Origin: Chitinophaga sp. LS1 | GTDB taxonomy: Bacteria; Bacteroidota; Bacteroidia; Chitinophagales; Chitinophagaceae | Assembly: GCF_034274695.1 (NCBI RefSeq) | Contig: NZ_CP128362.1 | Location: forward strand, 3,350,501 to 3,414,500 | Reading direction: 5' to 3' | Length of the DNA stretch: 64,000 nucleotides | In this document: positions 28,807 through 37,412 of the stretch, piece by piece | How positions within the stretch are numbered: the first letter of the stretch is position 1 | How the letters are laid out: the number at the start of each line of letters is the position of its first letter | Notes under the pieces: model-generated | Database searches by the model: none | Told to the model about the DNA's origin: nothing | What the model saw: the letters and a program-made list of their open reading frames with translations, nothing else | Program-made: the position numbers and the translations under genes

Positions 28807-30102
28807 ATGAAACGCCTATTCCTATTCCTTTTGATTGTACTGTCATTTGCTGCCAGCGCGCAGCGCATTACCTGGTACCAGCATATCGCACCCATTGTTC
28901 ATACTAACTGCACACCCTGTCATCGCCCGGAAGAAGCCGGCCCTTTTTCTCTTATCTCTTACGAAGATGTAGCCAAGCGCGCCGCGATGGTGAAGAAAGT
29001 AACACAAAGCAGGTACATGCCACCCTGGAAAGCAGATCCACATTATGTAAGCTATGCCAATGAACGCCGCCTCACCGACGAAGAAATTGCCATGATCGCT
29101 GACTGGGCAGATCACCAGATGCCAATAGGGAAAAATGATAATCGCAAACCAGACACTATTACTTTTTCCAAAGTCTCGCGCCTGCCAGATCTTGAGCTTA
29201 CCATGAAACAAGCCTTCGTAGTCAAAGGAGATAATGTGGAACGTTTCATTGTTTATAAGATCCCATTTGAACTACCTGACTCTATGAATGTGGAAGCCAT
29301 CCGCTTCATCACAAACAACCGCAAACTGATCCACCACGCGAATTATGAAATTGATGATGTGCCCGAGCTGGATCTATACAACACTGTTGATTACATCAAC
29401 CTCACGGAAGATGATCGTAATAAATATACACAGTACGTACCCTACCGCAAGCGCATGATCTATTACGGAGGCTGGATTCCAGGCGCCTTGTATGAATCGT
29501 ATCCTTCCGGTATCGGCTGGCGGATGCCCAGGAGAGGAGTGATCCTGCTCACCCTGCACTTTGCCCCTGTAGGTAAGGAAGAGAAAAGCATCAGCGGGGT
29601 ACAGTTATACTTCACAAAGAATGAAGTAAAGAGAGACATTCGTGCTGTGAGCATCGGCTCCGGTGGTGTAGGAGAGAAGGATATTGATCCGTTCTTTTAT
29701 ATCCCTGCCAATGCAGTGAAGACATTCAAGGTGAAAGTAAAAGTGCCCGAAGATCAGTCATTGCTATACGTTTGGCCACATATGCACTACCTGGGAAAGA
29801 TCTTCAGGGCATATAGTGTAACGCCTGCAAATGATACGATACGCTTAGTGTCTATTCCTGACTGGAATGTAGCATGGCAGGAAATGTACTGGTTCCCTAC
29901 ATTGAAGAAACTACCGAAAGGATCTACTATTTATGTAGAAGGGACGTATGATAACACTGCTGAAAACCCCGCTAATCCGAATAATCCTCCTCAACTCATT
30001 TATAGTAGTGGCGATATGAAATCGACTGATGAGATGATGACGCTGGTGATGATTTATTTGCCTTATGAAAAGGGGGATGAGAAGATGGAAATTAAGCGAT
30101 AG
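28807..30102 (+). CDS. Cytochrome c-fused, PHM-like copper monooxygenase (first copy)
   Basis: This 431-residue exported protein has a signal peptide to about residue 18 (AASAQ). A mono-haem cytochrome c domain follows, with CTPCH at 35-39 and a probable distal ligand Met71 in RYMPPW. The rest resembles copper type II ascorbate-dependent monooxygenases (peptidylglycine hydroxylating and dopamine beta-monooxygenases). All six copper ligands have candidates: His176-His177 and His251 for the first copper, His325 and His327 (WPHMH) and Met410 (TDEMMTL) for the second. The haem domain could replace ascorbate as electron source; that is inference. The substrate is unknown. A second copy and a thioredoxin-like gene follow. 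The family link is from motif reading. Confidence 0.75.
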   Translation: MKRLFLFLLIVLSFAASAQRITWYQHIAPIVHTNCTPCHRPEEAGPFSLISYEDVAKRAAMVKKVTQSRYMPPWKADPHYVSYANERRLTDEEIAMIADWADHQMPIGKNDNRKPDTITFSKVSRLPDLELTMKQAFVVKGDNVERFIVYKIPFELPDSMNVEAIRFITNNRKLIHHANYEIDDVPELDLYNTVDYINLTEDDRNKYTQYVPYRKRMIYYGGWIPGALYESYPSGIGWRMPRRGVILLTLHFAPVGKEEKSISGVQLYFTKNEVKRDIRAVSIGSGGVGEKDIDPFFYIPANAVKTFKVKVKVPEDQSLLYVWPHMHYLGKIFRAYSVTPANDTIRLVSIPDWNVAWQEMYWFPTLKKLPKGSTIYVEGTYDNTAENPANPNNPPQLIYSSGDMKSTDEMMTLVMIYLPYEKGDEKMEIKR

Positions 30103-30128
30103 TCCTGCGGGTTTTTCGCAAGCCCGCT

Positions 30129-30144
30129 GCAGGTGAAAACCTGC
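30129..30144 (+). other. Perfect small hairpin with GAAA loop
   Basis: GCAGGT GAAA ACCTGC lies 27 bases after the first monooxygenase stop. A GNRA tetraloop on a six-pair stem is stable, but no T-run follows, so it is more likely an mRNA stability or processing element than a terminator. Confidence 0.35.
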
Positions 30145-30234
30145 CGTTAGGCATATTTAAAACCGCAATGACATATATCACTGAAATAAATAATAGATAT
30201 AATGTAATTTACCACTGTCAACCAACGAGTCGTT

Positions 30235-30789
30235 ATGTCAAGACTACTACTCCTGTCATTGCTAATAACTATGCAGTCGATAGGGCATCCACATGGTACT
30301 TCCTTTACTGAGCGATTAAAGGATTATACAGGCAAAGCTTATGACATCAGGCCACAGGGAAAGATTGTTGTGTATCTGTTTCTCTCACCTGAATGTCCAT
30401 TGTGCAGAAACTATGCACCTATCGTACAACAGCTGTCAGAAAAATACAAAGGCGTACAATTCTACGGCATCATCAGTGGCCGCACCTTTACCAAAGGGCA
30501 GATCGGCGCTTATGTAAAAGATTTCAATCTCACCTTCCCCGTCCTCATAGATACGGATAAGGAAGTTGCCAATTCACTGAAAGCAACTGTCACGCCCGAA
30601 GCGCTGCTGGTAGGAAGTGATGGCAAAGAATATTATCGTGGTTTGATAGATGACTGGATCACAGGTCTTGGTACCAAGCGTGCAAAAACTACGCAGCTAT
30701 ACCTGGATCAGTCTATCCAGAATCTGGTGGCAGGTGTGCCCACTGTTACAAAGACCACACCGATAGGTTGTCTGATCAGTAATTATTAA
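30235..30789 (+). CDS. Thioredoxin-fold (TlpA/redoxin-like) exported protein
   Basis: The 184-residue protein has an N-terminal hydrophobic signal, then a redoxin domain (KIVVYLFLSPECPLCRNYAP, FPVLIDTDKEVANSL, VTPEALLVGSDGKEYYRGLI). The active pair is Cys54-Pro-Leu-Cys57, and the cis-proline is in VTPEA. A further cysteine lies near the C-terminus in TPIGCLISNY. It lies between two cytochrome c-copper monooxygenase genes and ends only 3 bases before the second. Likely roles are cysteine reduction for haem attachment, copper delivery or supply of electrons. From memory, Acidobacteria and Planctomycetes have proteins with a similar redoxin fused ahead of a cytochrome c-monooxygenase, which supports a joint function. 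Confidence 0.8.
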   Translation: MSRLLLLSLLITMQSIGHPHGTSFTERLKDYTGKAYDIRPQGKIVVYLFLSPECPLCRNYAPIVQQLSEKYKGVQFYGIISGRTFTKGQIGAYVKDFNLTFPVLIDTDKEVANSLKATVTPEALLVGSDGKEYYRGLIDDWITGLGTKRAKTTQLYLDQSIQNLVAGVPTVTKTTPIGCLISNY

Positions 30790-30792
30790 AGT

Positions 30793-32094
30793 ATGCGTGT
30801 TGTCGTTGCGATAACCCTGATGTTATCGTTATTTATTTGCGGAAAGGGGAGGGCACAGGATATCACCTGGTATAAACACATTGCGCCCATCATTCACAAC
30901 AATTGTACACCTTGTCACAGAACAGGCGAGGCAGCGCCTTTTCCCCTTGTTACATATGAGGATGTAGCAAAACGTGCTTCCATGATTCAACGGGTTACGG
31001 AAGCGAGGTATATGCCACCCTGGAAACCAGATTCGCACTATGTACAATATGCGAATGAAAGACGATTGTCTGATGAAGAGATTTCCATGATCGCCAACTG
31101 GGCTACTCATGATATGCCTAAAGGCAATGCGGGGGATGCAAAAGACAAACAGAACTTTGTGCCCGGTACCGTATACAATCGTCCACCTGATCTGGTGTTG
31201 AAGATGAAGGAGAGTTATCGCCTGGAAGGGGATAACCAAGACCATTACATCGTATACAAAATACCTTTTGAGCTGGCAGATTCTATGAATGTGGAAGGAG
31301 TAGAATTCATCACCAATAACCGTAAGGTGATCCATCATGCAAACTATGAGATAGATGATGTACCAGGCATGGATATATATAATACAGCGGACTTTGTGGA
31401 TTATACCAATGAAAAGGTAAAGTACTTCGAAAACTATGTATCCTATCGTAAGCGGATCATGTACTTTGGTGGCTGGATACCGGGTGCTTCTATGGAGTCT
31501 TATCCGGAACATATTGGTTGGGTAATGCCAAAGAGAGGGGTGATATTACTGACAGTGCATTATGCACCGTTAGGCAAAGCAGAAGATGTGCTTAGTGGTA
31601 TACAGATCTGGACGACAAAATCAAATATTACCAGGCGGATCAAAAACGAGAGCCTGGGATCTGGTAGTGAGTCGCAAAAACAGATACAGCCTTTCTTTTA
31701 TCTGCCTCCTGATGTAGTGCGTACTTTTTCGTTGGATGTAAAGATAGAGGAGGATAGGTCATTGCTGTATGTATGGCCGCATATGCATTTGCTTGGGCAG
31801 GTGTTTAAAGCCTATGCCATCAAGCCAGACAAAGACACGATCCCGTTAGTATATATACCTGTGTGGGATTTTAACTGGCAGGAGATCTATTGGTTTCCAA
31901 AGATGGTGAAGATTCCGAAAGGATCGACTATTCACATAGAAGCCACTTATGATAACACGATCAATAATCCTTACAATCCAAACTTGCCACCAGCATTGGT
32001 CATGGAAAATATGAACACAAAGGATGAGATGATGACATTGGTAATAGTAACGCTTCCTTATAAAGACGGCGACGAAAATATCTCTTTGAAATAA
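30793..32094 (+). CDS. Cytochrome c-fused, PHM-like copper monooxygenase (second copy)
   Basis: This 433-residue paralogue of the gene at 28807 has the same layout: signal peptide, haem site CTPCH at 38-42, distal RYMPPW, then the copper domain. Candidate copper ligands are His181-His182, His256, His330 and His332 (WPHMH) and Met413 (KDEMMTL). Keeping every ligand in both copies argues that both are active. The loops between ligands differ, which suggests different substrates or a hetero-oligomer. The start ATG lies 3 bases after the thioredoxin-like stop, so they are one operon. A bidirectional terminator separates it from mutS. Confidence 0.75.
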   Translation: MRVVVAITLMLSLFICGKGRAQDITWYKHIAPIIHNNCTPCHRTGEAAPFPLVTYEDVAKRASMIQRVTEARYMPPWKPDSHYVQYANERRLSDEEISMIANWATHDMPKGNAGDAKDKQNFVPGTVYNRPPDLVLKMKESYRLEGDNQDHYIVYKIPFELADSMNVEGVEFITNNRKVIHHANYEIDDVPGMDIYNTADFVDYTNEKVKYFENYVSYRKRIMYFGGWIPGASMESYPEHIGWVMPKRGVILLTVHYAPLGKAEDVLSGIQIWTTKSNITRRIKNESLGSGSESQKQIQPFFYLPPDVVRTFSLDVKIEEDRSLLYVWPHMHLLGQVFKAYAIKPDKDTIPLVYIPVWDFNWQEIYWFPKMVKIPKGSTIHIEATYDNTINNPYNPNLPPALVMENMNTKDEMMTLVIVTLPYKDGDENISLK

Positions 32095-32142
32095 AGCCGA
32101 AAACAACTCTTTAATAATAAAGCCGGCCGCAGGCCAAGACCT

Positions 32143-32180
32143 AAAAAAAACGCTTTTACCGAAGGTAAAAGCGTTTTTTT
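32143..32180. terminator. Bidirectional terminator between monooxygenase cluster and mutS
   Basis: Arms AAAAAAACGCTTTTACC and GGTAAAAGCGTTTTTTT, with loop GAA, give T-runs on both strands and lie between convergent genes. It belongs to the CGCTTTT-core hairpin set. Confidence 0.93.
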
Positions 32181-32184
32181 GCGC

Positions 32185-34791
32185 CTACAGCAAATGTTTT
32201 ATCTCGCTTAACTTCAGCAACGCCTCCACCGGCGTCAGCCTGTTAATATCCACATTCTCCAACATATCTCTTATCGTCTTGAACGTATCACTATGCGTAT
32301 CAAAAATACTCAATTGCACCTTCTGTGCAGGTCCGCCCAAACTCTTCACCTGCTCCTGCACTGGCCCATCAATCTGCTTCTCCTCCAAATGCGCTAATAC
32401 CTCATTCGCTCTTTCAATCAACTTAGGCGGCATTCCCGCCATTCTTGCCACATGAATACCAAAGCTATGTCTGCTACCCCCCGGCGCCAGCTTCCTCAAA
32501 AATATCACCTTATTCCCCGATTCCTTATTCGTAATGTGAAAATTCTTGATGCGCGCATGCTTATTCTCCAACTCATTCAGCTCGTGATAGTGTGTGGCAA
32601 ACAACGTCTTTGGTTTAGCCGATGTCATATCATGCAGATACTCCACAATACTCCATGCAATTGAAATACCATCATACGTACTGGTACCACGCCCGATCTC
32701 ATCCAGTATCACCAGACTACGCGGTGTAATATTGTTAATAATACTCGCCGTTTCATTCATCTCTACCATGAAAGTAGACTCACCACCACTCAGGTTATCC
32801 GAAGCGCCCACACGTGTAAAGATCTTATCTGTCAATCCGATCTCCGCCGCTGCTGCAGGTACAAAACTACCCATATGCGCCATCAGCGTAATCAATGCCG
32901 TCTGCCGTAACAATGCAGACTTACCACTCATGTTCGGACCCGTCAGAATAATAATCTGCTGGGTCTCTTTATCCAGCGTGATATCATTCGCTACATAACT
33001 CTCACCCGGTGGCAATCCTCTTTCAATCACAGGATGTCGTCCTTCACGAATATCAAGATTGTAACCATCCGTAATACCCGGACGACGATATTTAAACTGT
33101 ACCGCATTGTTCGCAAAACTCAGCAGACAATCCAGCTTCGCTATCACCTGTGCATTCTGTTGTATCGGCCGGATATAAGGTTGCAATGCAGACAATAGTT
33201 CTTCGAACAACTCTGCTTCCAGTGCGAGGATCTTTTCTTCCGCCCCCGTAATCTTCTCTTCGTATTCCTTCAGCTCAGGTGTAATATATCGTTCTGCATT
33301 CGCCAGCGTTTGCTTACGGATCCAGGTTTCAGGTACTTTATTCTTATGTGCATTCGTCACTTCCAGGTAGTAGCCGAATACGTTGTTGAATGCAATCTTC
33401 AGACTAGGGATGCCCGTGATTTCAGATTCCTTCTGTTGGATCTGTAACAGGTAATCTTTTCCGGAGCGTGCAATCTTACGCAGGTTATCCAGTTCGGTAT
33501 GAATACCCATCTGTATCACTTCGCCTTTGCTCACGAGGATCGGTGGTGTCTCCGTTACTTCGCGCAGAATTCTGTCCAGGATTTCGTTACATCCATCCAT
33601 GGTCATGGCCAGTTTTGCCAGGTATGGATGTGGTACTTTTTCCAGCAGGGTCTTCACGGCACATACCTGTTGCAGTGCTTTGGCGAGGGACATCACCTCT
33701 CTTGGGTTGATCTTCTTCAAAGGGATCTTGGACACCAGTCTTTCCAGGTCACCGGTTTGTTTCAGGTGGTGGACCAGGTTTTTTGCAAGATCTGTTTCTT
33801 TGATAAAGTACTCTACCACATCCAGTCTTTCATTGATCTGGTTAATATCGCGGAGGGGGAATATGAGCCAGCGTTTCAGCAGGCGGGCGCCCATTGGGCT
33901 TACAGTAGTATCAATGGTGGTGAGCAGGGTATTCCCGTTTTCCACACTGCTACCTAACAATTCCAGGTTACGGATCGTAAACCTGTCCATCCAGAGGAAG
34001 TCATCCTGTTCGATGCGCTGAATGTTAGTAATGTGTTGCAGGTGAGGATGTTCGGTATCCCGCAGGTAATGCAGGGCAGCGCCTGCGGCAATGATGGCAT
34101 CATTGAGACCATCTACTCCAAAGCCTTTCAGACTATGTGTCTCAAACTGCCTGAGGAGTATTTCATGTGCATAAGTGGCAGTAAAGATCCACTCATCCAT
34201 GGTGTATGTGTAAAACTTAGTGCCAAAGTGCTGGCGGAAATTCTTTTGTTGTTGCTTGGCGTAGAGTACTTCAGCAGGTTTAAAGCTTTGCAGCAGTTTA
34301 TCGGCATACTCGATGGTGCCCTGTGCAACAAAGAATTCCCCTGTGGAGATATCCAGAAACGCAACGCCGGCATGATCATCCTGGAGGTGTACAGCTGCCA
34401 GAAAGTTGTTGTTGGCATTTTCGAGGATCTTGTCATTCACAGCAACTCCGGGCGTCACCATTTCGGTTACGCCGCGTTTTACAATACCTTTTACAGTTTT
34501 GGGATCTTCCAGCTGATCGCATACGGCCACGCGGTAGCCTGCTTTGACCAGTTTGTGGAGGTAGGTGTCCAGAGAGTGGTGTGGAAAACCAGCTAAGTCT
34601 ACATAAGAGGCAGAGCCGTTAGCTCTTTTGGTCAGAACAATCCCCAATACTTTGGAGGCAATGACTGCGTCTTCATTAAAAGTTTCATAAAAATCGCCCA
34701 CGCGGAACAAAAGCACGGCATCCGGGTAACGGGTCTTAATTGCCTTGTGCTGTTGCATTAGTGGGGTTTCTTCCGATTTGCTTTTCGCCAT
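32185..34791 (-). CDS. mutS: DNA mismatch repair protein MutS
   Basis: The 868-residue ATPase recognises mispaired bases and small loops and recruits MutL. The N-terminal mismatch-reading motif is Phe34-Tyr-Glu36 in GDFYETF. Connector, lever and clamp regions follow, then the ATPase with Walker A GPNMSGKS at 618-625, the STFMVEM signature, Walker B VILDEIGRGTST and the ATHYHEL switch. The C-terminal helix-hairpin region ends in LLKLSEIKHLL. The open frame extends to TTG 34827; I use ATG 34791 (MAKSKSEETPLMQQ), which fits the family. It diverges from the TrmH-type gene across 54 bases. Full length, no sign of damage. Confidence 0.97.
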   Translation of the reverse strand: MAKSKSEETPLMQQHKAIKTRYPDAVLLFRVGDFYETFNEDAVIASKVLGIVLTKRANGSASYVDLAGFPHHSLDTYLHKLVKAGYRVAVCDQLEDPKTVKGIVKRGVTEMVTPGVAVNDKILENANNNFLAAVHLQDDHAGVAFLDISTGEFFVAQGTIEYADKLLQSFKPAEVLYAKQQQKNFRQHFGTKFYTYTMDEWIFTATYAHEILLRQFETHSLKGFGVDGLNDAIIAAGAALHYLRDTEHPHLQHITNIQRIEQDDFLWMDRFTIRNLELLGSSVENGNTLLTTIDTTVSPMGARLLKRWLIFPLRDINQINERLDVVEYFIKETDLAKNLVHHLKQTGDLERLVSKIPLKKINPREVMSLAKALQQVCAVKTLLEKVPHPYLAKLAMTMDGCNEILDRILREVTETPPILVSKGEVIQMGIHTELDNLRKIARSGKDYLLQIQQKESEITGIPSLKIAFNNVFGYYLEVTNAHKNKVPETWIRKQTLANAERYITPELKEYEEKITGAEEKILALEAELFEELLSALQPYIRPIQQNAQVIAKLDCLLSFANNAVQFKYRRPGITDGYNLDIREGRHPVIERGLPPGESYVANDITLDKETQQIIILTGPNMSGKSALLRQTALITLMAHMGSFVPAAAAEIGLTDKIFTRVGASDNLSGGESTFMVEMNETASIINNITPRSLVILDEIGRGTSTYDGISIAWSIVEYLHDMTSAKPKTLFATHYHELNELENKHARIKNFHITNKESGNKVIFLRKLAPGGSRHSFGIHVARMAGMPPKLIERANEVLAHLEEKQIDGPVQEQVKSLGGPAQKVQLSIFDTHSDTFKTIRDMLENVDINRLTPVEALLKLSEIKHLL

Positions 34792-34833
34792 TCGGCAAAA
34801 ATATAGAAAATGTGGTTTATTTAGCAATTGCTA

Positions 34834-34841
34834 TAACTTTG
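34834..34841 (+). promoter_or_regulatory. -7 element TAACTTTG four bases before the trmH-like start
   Basis: TAACTTTG matches TAnnTTTG exactly and ends four bases before ATG 34846, so transcription would begin at or next to the start codon. A matching -33 TTG is not evident. Confidence 0.45.
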
Positions 34842-34845
34842 CGCT

Positions 34846-35376
34846 ATGCGAAAACTGAGCATGGACGAACTAGGCCGCAAAACGATCGAAGAATTCAAGG
34901 CCGCCGAAAAAACACCACTGGTATTAGTCATGGACAATATCCGGAGCATGCACAATGTAGGCTCCGTATTCAGAACGGCCGATGCCTTTCTGATTCAAGG
35001 CATTATACTCTGTGGGTATACGCCTGTTCCCCCTCACCGCGATATTCAGAAAACCGCCCTGGGTGCTACCGAAACGGTGCACTGGCAATATTATGCCACC
35101 ACTACCGAAGCTGTAGCTGCTTTAAAAGAAGGGGGATACCGCGTACTGGCCATTGAGCAGGCGGAAAGCAGTGTGATGCTGGACCAGTTCCAGCCTGGTG
35201 GCGATCAGCCCCTGGCACTGGTATTTGGCAATGAAGTGTCTGGTGTGGATGGAGAAGTGATGAAGCAGGTGGACGGATGTATTGAAATTCCGCAGCTTGG
35301 GATGAAACACTCATTGAATATATCTGTTAGCACAGGTATCGTAGTTTGGGATATCTTTGTAAAGTTAAAAAAGTAA
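34846..35376 (+). CDS. TrmH/SpoU family RNA 2'-O-methyltransferase
   Basis: The 176-residue protein is a single SPOUT methyltransferase domain. Conserved parts are LVMDNIRSMHNVGSVFRTAD (motif 1, RNA-binding Asn and Arg), ALVFGNEVSGV (motif 2) and IEIPQLGMKHSLNISVSTGI (motif 3, the knot that binds S-adenosylmethionine). It lacks the extra N-terminal RNA-binding domain of RlmB, as in TrmH/TrmL-like proteins; whether tRNA or rRNA is modified cannot be told. The start MRKLSMDEL is conserved in Bacteroidota relatives as I recall them. The prenyltransferase gene follows 6 bases downstream, then ruvX, forming one operon. Confidence 0.92.
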   Translation: MRKLSMDELGRKTIEEFKAAEKTPLVLVMDNIRSMHNVGSVFRTADAFLIQGIILCGYTPVPPHRDIQKTALGATETVHWQYYATTTEAVAALKEGGYRVLAIEQAESSVMLDQFQPGGDQPLALVFGNEVSGVDGEVMKQVDGCIEIPQLGMKHSLNISVSTGIVVWDIFVKLKK

Positions 35377-35382
35377 CAGGAG

Positions 35383-36249
35383 ATGATTACGACTGTAAAT
35401 AAATACCTCTCGCTTGTAAAATTCAGCCACACCATATTCGCCATGCCGTTTGCGCTGACGGGCTTCTTTATCGCCACTGCCAGGGCAGGGTACTCTTTCA
35501 GCTGGCAGCTGTTCGTATTGGTGGTATTATGTATGGTCTTTGCCAGAAGTGCGGCCATGGCCTTTAACCGCTGGCTGGATGTGGATATCGATAAGATCAA
35601 CCCACGTACTGCTAAACGCGAGATTCCTGCTGGTGTGATTACGAAGAACAACGCCCTGTTGTTCATCATTTTGAACTGTGGCGCATTTATCCTCACTACT
35701 TACTTTATTAATATGATCTGCTTTATCCTGTCACCGGTCGCACTGATCGTAGTGTTGGGATATAGTTATACCAAGCGCTTTACGGCGCTGTGCCATTTGG
35801 TACTGGGCTTAGGATTGTCACTGGCGCCAATAGGAGCGTACCTGTCTGTAACAGGGCAGTTTGCGGCATTGCCGGTATTGCTGTCCTGCCTGGTGCTGTG
35901 CTGGGTATCTGGTTTTGACATCATTTATTCCCTGCAGGATGAAGATTTTGACCGTTCTCAGGCCCTGAATTCTGTGCCTACCTGGTTAGGAAAGGCAGGC
36001 GCCCTGCATTTCTCTGAAGGATTGCATGTAGTAGCGGGTGCACTGGCTATTACGATTGGGTTAATGGGGCAGTTCCATTGGTTATATGCCATTGGAGCGG
36101 CAGTATTCATCATCATGCTGATCTCTCAGCACCTGCTGGTAAAACCCAATGACCTGAGTAAGGTGAATATCGCTTTCATGACCACAAATGGTATTGCAAG
36201 TGTAGTATTCGCAATATTTGCAATTGCTGACATGTTATTTTTAGCATAA
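35383..36249 (+). CDS. UbiA-family prenyltransferase (probably menaquinone pathway)
   Basis: The 288-residue integral membrane protein has about eight helices. The first aspartate-rich motif is Asn62-x3-Asp66-x3-Asp70 (NRWLDVDID), followed by PRTAKREIPAG. The second is in IYSLQDEDFDR. This is the 4-hydroxybenzoate polyprenyltransferase group; organisms of this phylum use menaquinone, so a role attaching the prenyl tail in the futalosine (MqnP-type) route is the likeliest reading, by inference. AGGAG directly abuts the ATG. Its stop overlaps the ruvX start in TAATG, so the two are translationally coupled. Confidence 0.88.
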   Translation: MITTVNKYLSLVKFSHTIFAMPFALTGFFIATARAGYSFSWQLFVLVVLCMVFARSAAMAFNRWLDVDIDKINPRTAKREIPAGVITKNNALLFIILNCGAFILTTYFINMICFILSPVALIVVLGYSYTKRFTALCHLVLGLGLSLAPIGAYLSVTGQFAALPVLLSCLVLCWVSGFDIIYSLQDEDFDRSQALNSVPTWLGKAGALHFSEGLHVVAGALAITIGLMGQFHWLYAIGAAVFIIMLISQHLLVKPNDLSKVNIAFMTTNGIASVVFAIFAIADMLFLA

Positions 36250-36659
36250 TGGGGAGAATACTGGCAATAGATTATGGAAAAAAGCGGACCGGACTGGCAG
36301 TGACAGATCCCCTGCAGATAATAGCAACGGGTCTTACTACAGTACCGTCTCAAACGCTGATCCCTTACCTGAAAAAATACTTCGAAGCCGAACAGGTAGA
36401 ACTTATTCTGATAGGTGAACCAAAGAACCTGGATGGAAGCGAAACAGATGCGACGGCTTTAGCAGCAGAATGTGTACGTATTTTGAAAAAGAACTTCCCG
36501 AATATGCCGCTAAAGCAGATAGATGAGCGGTTTACTTCTAAAATGGCCTTTCAGACCATGATAGATAGTGGGTTGAAGAAAAAAGACAGACAGAACAAGG
36601 GATTGGTCGATGAGATCAGTGCCACCATTATATTACAGGAATACCTGCGTTCAAAATAA
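36249..36659 (+). CDS. ruvX: Putative pre-16S rRNA nuclease / Holliday junction resolvase-like YqgF
   Basis: The 136-residue protein is a single RNase H-fold domain. It has RILAIDYGKKRTGLAVTD at the start (catalytic Asp7), LILIGEPKNLDG with a central acidic site, DERFTSKMA, and the final acidic motif LVDEISATIILQEYL. The family processes the 5' end of 16S rRNA and was earlier called a Holliday junction resolvase. The usual length is 130-140 residues. It is coupled to the prenyltransferase by a TAATG overlap and followed by a strong terminator. Confidence 0.94.
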   Translation: MGRILAIDYGKKRTGLAVTDPLQIIATGLTTVPSQTLIPYLKKYFEAEQVELILIGEPKNLDGSETDATALAAECVRILKKNFPNMPLKQIDERFTSKMAFQTMIDSGLKKKDRQNKGLVDEISATIILQEYLRSK

Positions 36660-36686
36660 ACATTCCATTTGGGCATTTGCCTGAAC

Positions 36687-36724
36687 AAAAAATCGCTTTT
36701 GCCTATGGCCAAAGCGATTTTTTT
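36687..36724 (+). terminator. Intrinsic terminator after ruvX
   Basis: Arms AAAAAATCGCTTTTGCC and GGCCAAAGCGATTTTTT with a TAT loop and one mismatch are followed by more T. It is a member of the CGCTTTTG-core hairpin set. Confidence 0.92.
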
Positions 36725-36765
36725 GTCATTTTCGTAACTTCGCATTTTTAAAACAATACCATAGA

Positions 36766-37344
36766 ATGATTTTACCAATCGTTGCCTACGGCCATCCGGT
36801 CCTCCGTAAAATGTGTGAAGATATCACACCAGATTACCCAGAATTAGACAAGCTGATCGCTAATATGTGGGAAACCATGTACGCGTCCAGTGGTGTAGGC
36901 CTCGCAGCACCTCAGATTAACAGGCCCATCCGCCTTTTCGTAATAGATAGCGAACAAATTATCAATAACCTGGAAGAAGATGAAAAAGACGAATACCCTG
37001 GCGATGCCGGTGTAAAACGCGTTTTCATCAATGCGCATATCGTAGCTACCGATGGTGAAGAATGGCCTTACAACGAAGGTTGCCTCAGCATCCCTAAAGT
37101 AAGAGAAGACGTTTACCGTCCTGAAACTGTGACCATCCGCTATGTGGACGAACACTTCCAGCCTCACGAAGATACCTTTACCGGCGTCACAGCCCGCGTT
37201 ATATTCCATGAGTACGACCATATCGATGGTAAGTTATTCATCGATCATCTCAAGCCACTTAAGCGTAGAATGATTAAAAGCAAGCTGGACGATATCTCCA
37301 AAGGAAAAATCAAGGTTGATTACAAGATGATATTTCACAAATAA
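36766..37344 (+). CDS. def: Peptide deformylase
   Basis: The 192-residue enzyme removes the formyl group from new proteins. The three family motifs are present: GVGLAAPQ at 43-50, EGCLSIP with metal ligand Cys106, and HEYDH at 148-152 with the catalytic Glu149 and metal-binding His148 and His152. A Bacteroidota-type insertion rich in acidic residues (NLEEDEKDEYPGDAG) lies between the first two motifs. It has its own upstream terminator boundary and a weak -7-like TAACTTCG near 36735. Full length. Confidence 0.97.
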   Translation: MILPIVAYGHPVLRKMCEDITPDYPELDKLIANMWETMYASSGVGLAAPQINRPIRLFVIDSEQIINNLEEDEKDEYPGDAGVKRVFINAHIVATDGEEWPYNEGCLSIPKVREDVYRPETVTIRYVDEHFQPHEDTFTGVTARVIFHEYDHIDGKLFIDHLKPLKRRMIKSKLDDISKGKIKVDYKMIFHK

Positions 37345-37358
37345 AACGTGTGAAAATT

Positions 37359-37388
37359 TTGTAATGTTAAAAATCCCTATTATTTTAG
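37359..37388 (+). promoter_or_regulatory. Candidate promoter of the first ECF sigma/anti-sigma pair
   Basis: TTG at 37359-37361 is followed after 19 bases by TATTTTAG at 37381-37388, which has one mismatch from TAnnTTTG. The spacing fits the -33/-7 arrangement of this phylum. The leader to the TTG start codon would be about 20 bases. Confidence 0.45.
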
Positions 37389-37412
37389 TGCCTGCAAACT
37401 AATCAACTATAT

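Noticed and set aside
28687..32094. Idea that the cytochrome-monooxygenase genes belong to the fourth SusCD operon
   Set aside because: A very strong terminator at 28709-28746 and a separate -7 element at 28768 lie between them.
33499..33957. Open frames antisense to mutS, including one of 152 codons
   Set aside because: Shadows of mutS; no signal peptide, domain or promoter of their own.
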